A stretch of DNA of 5,354 nucleotides from Thermoplasmata archaeon. Its GTDB lineage: Archaea > Thermoplasmatota > Thermoplasmata > Lutacidiplasmatales > UBA184. A program made the translations under genes and the position numbers. Positions 1 to 5,354 of this stretch are shown piece by piece. How positions within the stretch are numbered: the first letter of the stretch is position 1; each line of letters begins with the position of its first letter. The notes under the pieces are model-generated. The model was not told where the DNA came from and did no database searches. It saw nothing but the letters and a program-made list of their open reading frames with translations. Location of the stretch: NCBI GenBank assembly GCA_030043405.1, contig JASHXS010000154.1:1-5354 (forward strand), given 5' to 3'.

Positions 1-2385
1 ACGGCGGAGCACGTCGCGGCGACCGACCAGTACCTTTCCCGCCCGCTGACCCAGGCCATCGACGCCGCCGAAAAGGAGGCCTCCAAACGGAAGGACCGGT
101 ATACGACGGCGGATGAACTCCTGCTGGGCCTCCTCGCGGTCGACAGCCCGGCGCGGGAGCTCCTGCAGGCCGCAGGCGTCCGCCGCGCCGATATCGAGCG
201 GGGGATCGGAGAGATCCGAGGCGGCAGCGAACCGGTCTCTGAACGGAACCAGGAAGCCCAGTACGAGGCGCTCGAGAAGTACGGTCGAGATCTCACCCGA
301 CTCGCGCGGGATCGGAAGCTCGACCCGGTGATCGGGCGGGATGCCGAAATCCGACGGGTCATCCAGATACTGGGCCGACGGACCAAGAACAACCCGGTGC
401 TCATCGGGGACCCGGGCGTCGGGAAGACGGCGGTCGTCGAGGGGCTCGCCGTCCGGGTCGCCGCCGGCGACGTGCCGGAGATCGGACGGAAGTGGCGGAT
501 CATCGCTCTCGACCTGGGTGCGCTCCTCGCCGGCGCCAAGTTCCGGGGCGAGTTCGAAGAGCGCCTGAAGGCCGTTCTCAAGGAAGTGGAACGTTCCGAG
601 GGAGAGGTCATCCTCTTCATCGACGAGCTCCACACCCTCGTCCACGCCGGTGCGACCGAGGGGGGCGCCCTGGACGCGTCGAACCTCCTGAAGCCCGCCC
701 TCGCGCGGGGCACGCTCCACTGTATCGGCGCGACGACCACCCAGGAATATCGGAAGTACATCGAGAAGGACGCGGCCCTCGAACGTCGATTCCAGCCGGT
801 GCCCGTCGAAGAGCCCACCGTCGAGGACACGATCTCCATCCTGCGTGGGATCAAGGAGCGGTACGAACTCCACCACGGCGTACGGATCCAGGATGCGGCC
901 ATCGTATCGGCCGCGACGCTGACCGCCCGCTACCTGCCCGACCGGCACCTGCCCGACAAGGCGATCGATTCGATCGACGAGGCCGCGTCCATGGTTCGGC
1001 TGAACCTCGACTCGCGGCCGGCGGAGCTGGAGATGCTGACCCGGCGGATCCGTCAGCTGGAGATCGAACGGACCGCGCTGGCCCGGGAGAAGGACCCCGC
1101 CAGCAAGGAACGACTGAAGGCGCTCGACAAGGAGCTCGCCAACCTGAAGGAAAAGGAGTCCGCCCTCTCGGCCCGCTGGAAGGCCGAGAAGGAGGAGGTC
1201 GAACGGGTCCGCGCCCTCCGTGCGAAGCTCGACCAGGCGAAGGCCGAAGAGGCGCGGGCGGAGCAGGGTGGCGACCTCGAGGCCGCCGCCCGCCTGCGGT
1301 ACGGGACCATTCCCGAGCTCCAGAAGCAGGTCGAGTCGCACTCGAAGTCGGTCGAGGGCGCCGGCCCGGACGGGCTGCTCCGCGAGGAAGTGACTGAGGA
1401 GGACATCGCGTCCGTGGTGTCGAAATGGAGCGGCATCCCGGTCAGTCGGATGCTGGAAGCGGAGTCCCAGCGGCTCCTCCACATGGAGGACGCGCTCCGC
1501 ACTCGCGTCGTCGGCCAGGAGGAGGCCGTGGAGGCGGTCGCGGGGGCCGTGCGACGTGCGCGGTCGGGCCTGGGGGACCCGAACCGACCGATGGGCACCT
1601 TCCTGTTCGTCGGACCCACCGGGGTCGGAAAGACCGAGCTCGCCAAGGCGCTCGCCGCCTTCCTGTTCCATTCTGACCGAGCGCTCGTGCGGATCGACAT
1701 GAGCGAGTACATGGAGAAACACACGGTGGCCCGTCTCATCGGAGCCCCGCCCGGGTACGTCGGGTACGAAGAAGGGGGTCAGCTGACGGAAGCCGTGCGC
1801 TCCCACCCGTACACGGTCGTGCTCTTCGACGAGGTCGAGAAGGCGCACCCGGATGTGGTCAACGTGTTGCTCCAGCTGATGGACGATGGCCGGCTCACCG
1901 ATGGCCAGGGACGGACGGTGGACTTCCGCAATACGCTCGTCATCCTCACGTCGAACCTTGGCTCCGAGCTGCTGTCGGAAGCGACCACCGACGAGGCCCG
2001 GCGCAAGGTCATCGAGCCGGCGCTCCGGTCGGCGTTCCGGCCCGAATTCCTGAACCGACTCGACGAGATCGTGATCTTCCACGCCCTCAACGAACGAGAG
2101 ATCGCCGAGATCGTCGACCTCCAGTTGACCCAAGTCGCGGCCCGGCTCTCCGAGCGCCGGATCCGCATCACGGCGACCTCCGCGGCGAAGAAGCTCCTCG
2201 CGCGGGAGGGTTTCGACCCCCAGTTCGGGGCCCGCCCGTTGAAGCGAACGATCCAGCGACGCGTCGTCGACCCGCTGTCCGCCAAACTGCTGGCCGGCGA
2301 GGTGCGGGACGGGGCGGACGTCGAGGTCGATGCGAAGGGCGACGAGATCTCGCTAGCGATCTCCCATCGCAAGGGAGGCCGCTGA
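1..2385 (+). CDS. clpB: ATP-dependent disaggregase ClpB (Hsp100), 5' end outside window
   Basis: This AAA+ chaperone threads aggregated proteins through a hexameric ring in the cytoplasm, normally with DnaK. The frame is open from base 1, giving 794 visible residues. By alignment to E. coli ClpB from memory (857 aa), about 70 N-terminal residues are missing. In order: the second half of the Clp N domain; NBD1 with Walker A GDPGVGKT (406-429), pore loop KFRG (from about 538; the family usually has KYRG), Walker B ending Asp-Glu (622-627) and Arg fingers ALERRF (784-789); the full coiled-coil middle domain (about 1000-1400), which marks ClpB rather than ClpA; NBD2 with Walker A GPTGVGKT (1612-1635), pore loop GYVGYEEGG (about 1753-1776), Walker B Asp-Glu (1828-1833), Arg finger in FRPEFLNR (2056-2058) and sensor-2 GARPLKR (2227-2247). 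No IGF/IGL ClpP-docking loop is visible, consistent with a disaggregase rather than a protease subunit. The GTG at 328 is internal, not a start. The next gene begins 4 nt downstream. Confidence 0.96.
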   Translation, partial: TAEHVAATDQYLSRPLTQAIDAAEKEASKRKDRYTTADELLLGLLAVDSPARELLQAAGVRRADIERGIGEIRGGSEPVSERNQEAQYEALEKYGRDLTRLARDRKLDPVIGRDAEIRRVIQILGRRTKNNPVLIGDPGVGKTAVVEGLAVRVAAGDVPEIGRKWRIIALDLGALLAGAKFRGEFEERLKAVLKEVERSEGEVILFIDELHTLVHAGATEGGALDASNLLKPALARGTLHCIGATTTQEYRKYIEKDAALERRFQPVPVEEPTVEDTISILRGIKERYELHHGVRIQDAAIVSAATLTARYLPDRHLPDKAIDSIDEAASMVRLNLDSRPAELEMLTRRIRQLEIERTALAREKDPASKERLKALDKELANLKEKESALSARWKAEKEEVERVRALRAKLDQAKAEEARAEQGGDLEAAARLRYGTIPELQKQVESHSKSVEGAGPDGLLREEVTEEDIASVVSKWSGIPVSRMLEAESQRLLHMEDALRTRVVGQEEAVEAVAGAVRRARSGLGDPNRPMGTFLFVGPTGVGKTELAKALAAFLFHSDRALVRIDMSEYMEKHTVARLIGAPPGYVGYEEGGQLTEAVRSHPYTVVLFDEVEKAHPDVVNVLLQLMDDGRLTDGQGRTVDFRNTLVILTSNLGSELLSEATTDEARRKVIEPALRSAFRPEFLNRLDEIVIFHALNEREIAEIVDLQLTQVAARLSERRIRITATSAAKKLLAREGFDPQFGARPLKRTIQRRVVDPLSAKLLAGEVRDGADVEVDAKGDEISLAISHRKGGR
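2373..2378 (+). promoter_or_regulatory. Probable Shine-Dalgarno site for the EF-Tu-like gene
   Basis: GGGAGG lies inside the last codons of clpB, 11 nt before the ATG at 2390. It matches the anti-Shine-Dalgarno pyrimidine tract of archaeal 16S rRNA. Its position inside clpB, with a 4-nt gap between genes, supports translation of the downstream gene from a shared transcript. The spacing is slightly long, so this is moderate support for the 2390 start. Confidence 0.5.
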
Positions 2386-2389
2386 GCCG

Positions 2390-3334
2390 ATGCCCGGGGC
2401 GGTGACGGTAGCCGTAGTCGGCACGCCAGGCGTCTCGAAGGAGCTCGGCAAGAAGGGCACCACGTCCGACCTGACGCTGTACAACACCGTGCGCGACGGG
2501 CATGCCGAGACGATCGTCGAGCCGGGGCAGTTCCCCGACAAGTTCCCGCCCCTGGTGAACGCGCTCGGGATGGCGGACCAGTGCCTCCTCGTCATCTCCG
2601 AACTGAACCGGGCGGTCGCGGAGTCGATCGCCACGCTCGAGCTCGTGGACGTTCCGACGCACGTCGTCCTCGGCCCGGCCGTGGGCGAGGCCGAGGTGGC
2701 CCGCCTCCTCAAGGGCGGGCGCCTCGAGACGGCGCCTCGGCTCCCGCTCGACTTCGTCAAGTTGCGGGAGATGCTCGAGGCATGGAACGCGCCGGAACGC
2801 CCGGGCCCTCCGGTCGCCGTCCTCGACCACGTGTTCCCGGTCAAGGGAGTCGGCACGGTCGCGCTGGGGGTGGTCCGACAGGGGACCCTGCGCGCCCACG
2901 AGAAGCACCGCCTCTGGCCCTCGCCGAAGGAGGTCGAGGTCCGCTCCATCCAGGTGCACGACGTCGACCGGAAGGAGGCGGGGTGCGGAGAACGGGTGGG
3001 CCTCGCGCTGAAGGGGGTGGAGGCCGACGAGGTCAGTCGGGGGGAGACGCTCGCCCCGGCCGGCGCCCGGTCGGAGGGAGCTCACCTGTCGAGCCGGGAT
3101 TTCGTCAAATGCCGGTACTACCGGGGGGACCTGATGGATGGGATCCATCTCCATCTCTCGGTGGGGCTCCAGGTGGTCCCCGTCGTCGTGGAGCACTTCG
3201 CGACGCCGACGGGAACCCTGGAAACGGACCGCCCGGTCGTGTACCAGCCGGGCGAGGCCGCGCTGCTCATCGACCTGTCCGCGGCGCCGGGTCCCCGGAT
3301 CGTGGGACGGTTGACGCTGTCCGGCCCGGCCTGA
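2390..3334 (+). CDS. EF-Tu/SelB-like protein with degenerate GTPase domain
   Basis: This 314-aa protein resembles a translation GTPase, but its G domain is shortened and its nucleotide motifs are lost. Residues 5-135 are the G-like part. The P-loop position reads GTPGVSKELGKKGTTSD (11-27) instead of GxxxxGK[ST]. The switch-II region reads EPGQF (44-48) where EF-Tu/SelB has DxPGH. No NKxD or SAL motif appears around 90-130. Residues about 141-225 are a clear EF-Tu domain 2 (KGVGTV, VRSIQVHD, GERVGLALKGVEADEVSRGE), closest to SelB. Residues about 230-314 fit the following beta-barrel. The LGKKGTxSDxTxYN signature recalls an uncharacterised archaeal family annotated as EF-Tu-related or EF-1-alpha-related (from memory). 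It probably cannot hydrolyse GTP; a role in binding tRNA, ribosome or protein is inference. The ATG at 2390 follows the clpB stop by 4 nt, suggesting an operon. It converges with PAN. It is not a functional SelB: the length and motifs are wrong. Confidence 0.85.
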   Translation: MPGAVTVAVVGTPGVSKELGKKGTTSDLTLYNTVRDGHAETIVEPGQFPDKFPPLVNALGMADQCLLVISELNRAVAESIATLELVDVPTHVVLGPAVGEAEVARLLKGGRLETAPRLPLDFVKLREMLEAWNAPERPGPPVAVLDHVFPVKGVGTVALGVVRQGTLRAHEKHRLWPSPKEVEVRSIQVHDVDRKEAGCGERVGLALKGVEADEVSRGETLAPAGARSEGAHLSSRDFVKCRYYRGDLMDGIHLHLSVGLQVVPVVVEHFATPTGTLETDRPVVYQPGEAALLIDLSAAPGPRIVGRLTLSGPA

Positions 3335-3350
3335 GATCTCGCGCTCGCCG
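3335..3350. other. 16-nt convergent intergenic gap between EF-Tu-like gene and PAN
   Basis: The two stop codons (TGA at 3332-3334 on plus, TGA at 3353-3351 on minus) are separated by only 16 GC-rich bases. There is no T-rich run on either strand and no clear hairpin, so no archaeal terminator is visible here. Transcripts from the two sides probably overlap at their 3' ends, or terminate inside the opposite gene. Confidence 0.6.
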
Positions 3351-4556
3351 TCAGGCGAACATCGTGACGGACTCCTTCCGGAGTTCTTCCTCGCCCACGA
3401 CCTTCTCGATGGCCCGCTCGAAGTCGGCGAGCGTCACCGAGTCGCGCTCCTCGCGGATCGCCCACATGCCGGCCTCCGTGCAGACCGCCCGAATGTCGGC
3501 CCCGGTCGCGCCCTCGCAGCGCGCCGCGAGCGCCTCAAAGTCGATGGGGTCCCGGATGGCCATTCCGCGGGAGTGGATCTTGAAGATCTCGGCCCGCCCC
3601 TGCTCGGTCGGAACCGGGATCTCGATGATCCGGTCGAACCGCCCGGGCCGGAGGAGGGCGTCGTCGAGGATGTCCGGCCGGTTCGTCGCCGCGATGATCT
3701 TGACGTTCGCGAGCGGCTCGAAACCGTCCATTTCCGCGAGCAACTGCATGAGGGTGCGCTGGACCTCGCGGTCGCCGCTGGTGGCCACTTCGAGGCGCTT
3801 CGCCCCGATCGAGTCCACCTCATCGATGAATATGATGGTCGGAGCCTTGTCGCGCGCCAGCTGGAAGAGCTCCCGGACCAGCCGGGCCCCTTCGCCGATG
3901 TACTTCTGGACGAGCTCGCTCCCCACGAGACGAACGAAGGTGGCGTTCGTGTGGTGGGCGACCGCCTTGGCGATCATGGTCTTGCCCGTGCCGGGGGAGC
4001 CGATGAGCAGCACGCCCTTGGGCGGGTCGACCCCGACCTTCTTGTAGAGTTCCGACCGAAGGAGCGGATACTCGACGGCTTCGCGAATCTCCCGGATCTG
4101 GTCGCCCAACCCGCCGATGTCCTGGTACGTCACCGACGGCTTGTCCAGGATCTCGCTCGCGGTGACGAGCGGGTCCAACGAAGCGGGCAGGACGCCCATG
4201 ACGGCGAGGGTCTGTTTGTTGAGTGCGACCCGGGATCCGACAGTGATCTTGCCGTGCTCGACCGTCTCCGCCGAGTTGACTACGAAGTCGGGGCCGGTCG
4301 ATGATTTCACGATGACCCGCCCGTCCGTGAGGACGTCGCGGACGCTTCCGACGATGAGGGGAGGGTAACGGAGGCGGTCCAGCTCGGTCTTGAGCCGTTT
4401 GACCTCGCGCTGGAGTCGGAGGATCTCGGCCTCCATGTAGTGGCGTTCGCTCTCGACTCGCTTGATCGCCTCGGCCAGCTGGGTGTTGCGGAGCTCGAGG
4501 AAGTTGACCCGGTCGAACGAGTCGTGCGGAACCACCGGCGCCTCAGGTTCGCTCAT
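3351..4556 (-). CDS. pan: Proteasome-activating nucleotidase PAN (AAA+ ATPase)
   Basis: This is the archaeal counterpart of the eukaryotic 19S Rpt ATPases. A hexamer docks on the 20S proteasome, unfolds substrates and feeds them into the chamber. It has 401 residues. Order: coiled coil at about 20-63 rich in Glu/Leu/Arg; OB-fold at about 66-125 starting PPLIVGSV; AAA+ module with Walker A GSPGTGKT (186-193; the family usually has GPPGTGKT), pore loop KYIGEG (218-223), Walker B IIFIDE (241-246), second-region motif GDREVQRTLMQLLAEMDGF (261-279), sensor-1 ATNRPD (Asn292), Arg fingers in LRPGRFDR (Arg303, Arg306), and the C-terminal helical domain at about 330-390. The tail ends Met-Phe-Ala, a variant of the HbYX docking motif. 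The frame stays open upstream to 4868, but the ATG at 4556 fits the family N-terminus and length; the extension would lie antisense over pantoate kinase. There is no close Shine-Dalgarno site. Transcription is probably from the divergent promoter at 4611-4618. Confidence 0.96.
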   Translation of the reverse strand: MSEPEAPVVPHDSFDRVNFLELRNTQLAEAIKRVESERHYMEAEILRLQREVKRLKTELDRLRYPPLIVGSVRDVLTDGRVIVKSSTGPDFVVNSAETVEHGKITVGSRVALNKQTLAVMGVLPASLDPLVTASEILDKPSVTYQDIGGLGDQIREIREAVEYPLLRSELYKKVGVDPPKGVLLIGSPGTGKTMIAKAVAHHTNATFVRLVGSELVQKYIGEGARLVRELFQLARDKAPTIIFIDEVDSIGAKRLEVATSGDREVQRTLMQLLAEMDGFEPLANVKIIAATNRPDILDDALLRPGRFDRIIEIPVPTEQGRAEIFKIHSRGMAIRDPIDFEALAARCEGATGADIRAVCTEAGMWAIREERDSVTLADFERAIEKVVGEEELRKESVTMFA

Positions 4557-4589
4557 GGGGTCCGGTACAGGCTTCGCCCGCCTCTCACC

Positions 4590-4602
4590 GATAATCAATA
4601 AG
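4590..4602. promoter_or_regulatory. Second AT-rich island, possible alternative TATA element
   Basis: GATAATCAATAAG stands out against the GC-rich surroundings. On the plus strand a start site about 25 nt downstream would fall near 4622, giving pantoate kinase a leader of about 28 nt. On the minus strand the island overlaps the start site predicted for PAN from the 4611-4618 box, so it could instead be the melting or initiator region. It is a weak match to a TATA consensus. Confidence 0.3.
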
Positions 4603-4610
4603 CGTGGCGC

Positions 4611-4618
4611 CTTATAAG
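4611..4618 (-). promoter_or_regulatory. TATA-box-like palindrome CTTATAAG
   Basis: The octamer is a perfect inverted repeat, so it reads as a TATA box on both strands. For PAN (minus), an archaeal start site 25-28 nt downstream would fall near 4587-4591, giving an untranslated leader of about 30-35 nt. For pantoate kinase (plus), the same box would put the start site near 4640, leaving a leader of about 10 nt. No convincing A-rich BRE flanks it on the plus side; on the minus side the preceding bases are GGATTA. Assignment to PAN is favoured, with shared use possible. Confidence 0.5.
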
Positions 4619-4639
4619 TAATCCATTCGCACGGCGGGC

Positions 4640-4643
4640 GAGG
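4640..4643 (+). promoter_or_regulatory. Weak Shine-Dalgarno-like GAGG before pantoate kinase
   Basis: GAGG ends 7 nt before the ATG at 4651, a good spacing but a short match. If transcription starts near 4640 from the palindromic TATA box, the site would be at the very 5' end of the message and of little use. If it starts further upstream, the site supports the chosen start codon. Confidence 0.3.
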
Positions 4644-4650
4644 ACGGTCG

Positions 4651-5354
4651 ATGGGTCCGACGAGCGTCCGGCGATTCCGTGCTTTCGCGCCGGGCCACGT
4701 CACCGGCCTCTTCGTTCCGGAACTCGACGCGGCCGATCCGCGCGCTCGCGGATCTCGCGGGGCCGGGGTGGTGCTGGAGCTGGGGGCCGTGGCGGAGGTC
4801 CAGGTACGTCGGGCGGGATCGAATCGGGTGCACGTCGCGGATGCCGCCGGTCGCCCCCTTCCAATCACGGTGGACGCGGTCCGTCACCTCGTACCCGCCC
4901 GAACGGGGACCGTCCGGGTCCGGGTCGTCCCCTCCCTCCCCGTGGGTCAGGGATTCGGGATGAGCGCGGCGGGGACCTTGGCGGCCTCGCTCGCCGTCGC
5001 TTCCGCCCTGGGAGAGTCGGAGCAGAGGGCCCGCGAGACCGCGCATCTCGCCGAACTCTTCGGTGGAGGAGGACTTGGCGGCGTCGCGGCCATCCTGGGC
5101 GGCGGCCTCGAGGTGCGCTCCCGTTCCGGAATTCCGCCGTGGGGACGCGTGGCGCACGCCCGGATGGACGTCCCGATCTGGATCGGAGTGGTCGCGGGAT
5201 CGCTGCCCTCTCCGGCCCTGCTGGGCCGGGCTCGAATCCTGGAGCGGGTCCGACGGGCGGGCGCGGACCGACTGCGACGGCTCGGTGAGCGTCCGACGCC
5301 GGCGGAGTTCCTCTCGGCCAGTCAGGGCTTTACCGACGAGCTCGGGCTCGCCCC
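4651..5354 (+). CDS. Archaeal pantoate kinase (GHMP superfamily), 3' end outside window
   Basis: Pantoate kinase phosphorylates pantoate to 4-phosphopantoate with ATP. Together with phosphopantothenate synthetase it replaces the bacterial PanC/PanK order in archaeal CoA synthesis. Visible are 234 codons of a usual roughly 300. Motifs: FAPGHVTGLF (12-21), the family's N-terminal signature; GSRGAGVVLELG (34-45); the GHMP ATP loop LPVGQGFGMSAAGTL (96-110) with Ser105; AHLAELFGGGGLGGVAAILGG (131-151) with Glu135; then LEVRSRSGIPPWG (153-165) with Arg156. These align closely and without gaps with the Thermococcus enzyme as I recall it (for example GGLGDVIAQLAGGIEVR). The exception is residue 144, where the conserved Asp (LGDV) is Gly (codon GGC, 5080-5082). 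The ATG at 4651 is the first ATG after the in-frame TAA at 4615-4617 and puts the PGHxTG motif at the usual distance. It is divergent from PAN. Family assignment is firm; activity is uncertain because of the Asp loss. Confidence 0.93.
   Translation, partial: MGPTSVRRFRAFAPGHVTGLFVPELDAADPRARGSRGAGVVLELGAVAEVQVRRAGSNRVHVADAAGRPLPITVDAVRHLVPARTGTVRVRVVPSLPVGQGFGMSAAGTLAASLAVASALGESEQRARETAHLAELFGGGGLGGVAAILGGGLEVRSRSGIPPWGRVAHARMDVPIWIGVVAGSLPSPALLGRARILERVRRAGADRLRRLGERPTPAEFLSASQGFTDELGLA

Larger units (their letters stand above)
4557..4650. promoter_or_regulatory. Divergent promoter region between PAN and pantoate kinase
   Basis: This 94-nt gap separates two start codons facing away from each other and is the only place in the window with notable AT richness. 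It holds two AT-rich islands: GATAATCAATAAG at 4590-4602 and the palindrome CTTATAAG at 4611-4618, separated by GC-rich sequence. Divergent promoters for both genes must lie here or overlap the coding starts. Which island serves which gene cannot be settled from sequence alone. Confidence 0.6.

Noticed and set aside
492..1739. Overlapping open frames inside clpB on both strands (492-1397 plus, 1053-1739 minus)
   Set aside because: They are out-of-frame shadows of the conserved NBD1, middle and NBD2 coding sequence, with low-complexity products.
328..2385. A shortened ClpB starting at GTG 328
   Set aside because: The frame is open to base 1 and encodes conserved ClpB N-domain and linker sequence before 328, so the true start lies left of the window.
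2168..3196. Minus-strand open frame of 342 codons opposite clpB and the EF-Tu-like gene
   Set aside because: It is the antisense of conserved coding sequence with biased codon third positions, and its residues show no family resemblance.
2390..3334. EF-Tu-like gene as a decaying selB pseudogene
   Set aside because: The frame is intact, domain 2 is well conserved, and the altered motifs form a coherent signature that I recall from other archaeal EF-Tu-related proteins.
2581..4047. Plus-strand open frame of 488 codons spanning the EF-Tu-like gene and the PAN antisense strand
   Set aside because: Its product is rich in Arg, Gly, Pro and Ala with no recognisable domain. It overlaps two clearly conserved genes and is a typical high-GC shadow frame.
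4557..4868. N-terminal extension of PAN up to 4868
   Set aside because: It would lie antisense over the pantoate kinase start and across the promoter region, and PAN homologues begin near the ATG at 4556. An in-frame TTG just upstream of 4556 is also less likely.
4612..5157. Minus-strand open frame of 181 codons opposite pantoate kinase
   Set aside because: The opposite strand carries a clear pantoate kinase with all signature motifs, and this frame has no recognisable domain.

Overview
The window looks archaeal, from a high-GC genome (I estimate mid-60s percent GC; not counted). Two of its four genes belong to families typical of archaea: the proteasome-activating nucleotidase PAN and the GHMP-type pantoate kinase of archaeal CoA synthesis. 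A third is an EF-Tu/SelB-like protein with a degenerate GTPase domain, of a type I recall from archaea. A TATA-like element, rather than bacterial -35/-10 boxes, lies in the only sizeable intergenic gap. The proteins are not strongly acidic, which argues against a haloarchaeon. A high-GC Thermoplasmatota or another euryarchaeal lineage is my low-confidence guess.

Layout from left to right: (1) 1-2385, plus strand, a ClpB disaggregase whose first roughly 70 residues lie outside the window. (2) 2390-3334, plus strand, an EF-Tu/SelB-like protein starting 4 nt after the clpB stop, so probably cotranscribed. (3) 3351-4556, minus strand, PAN, converging on the previous gene with only 16 nt between stop codons. 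(4) 4557-4650, a 94-nt divergent promoter region containing a palindromic TATA-like octamer. (5) 4651-5354, plus strand, pantoate kinase, cut by the right edge. Coding density is very high and there is no gene-free stretch over 300 nt. I saw no tRNA, rRNA, CRISPR or insertion sequence.

Two of the four genes are ring-shaped AAA+ unfoldases with complementary roles: ClpB rescues aggregated proteins, and PAN unfolds proteins for the 20S proteasome. They sit tail to tail around the pseudo-GTPase-like gene, so the segment reads as a protein quality-control neighbourhood, flanked by a CoA-synthesis gene on the other side of PAN. The points most worth a second look are: a Gly where pantoate kinases and other GHMP kinases carry a catalytic Asp; the apparently GTPase-dead translation-factor-like protein coupled to clpB; and the PAN C-terminus, Met-Phe-Ala instead of the usual hydrophobic-Tyr-X proteasome docking tail.
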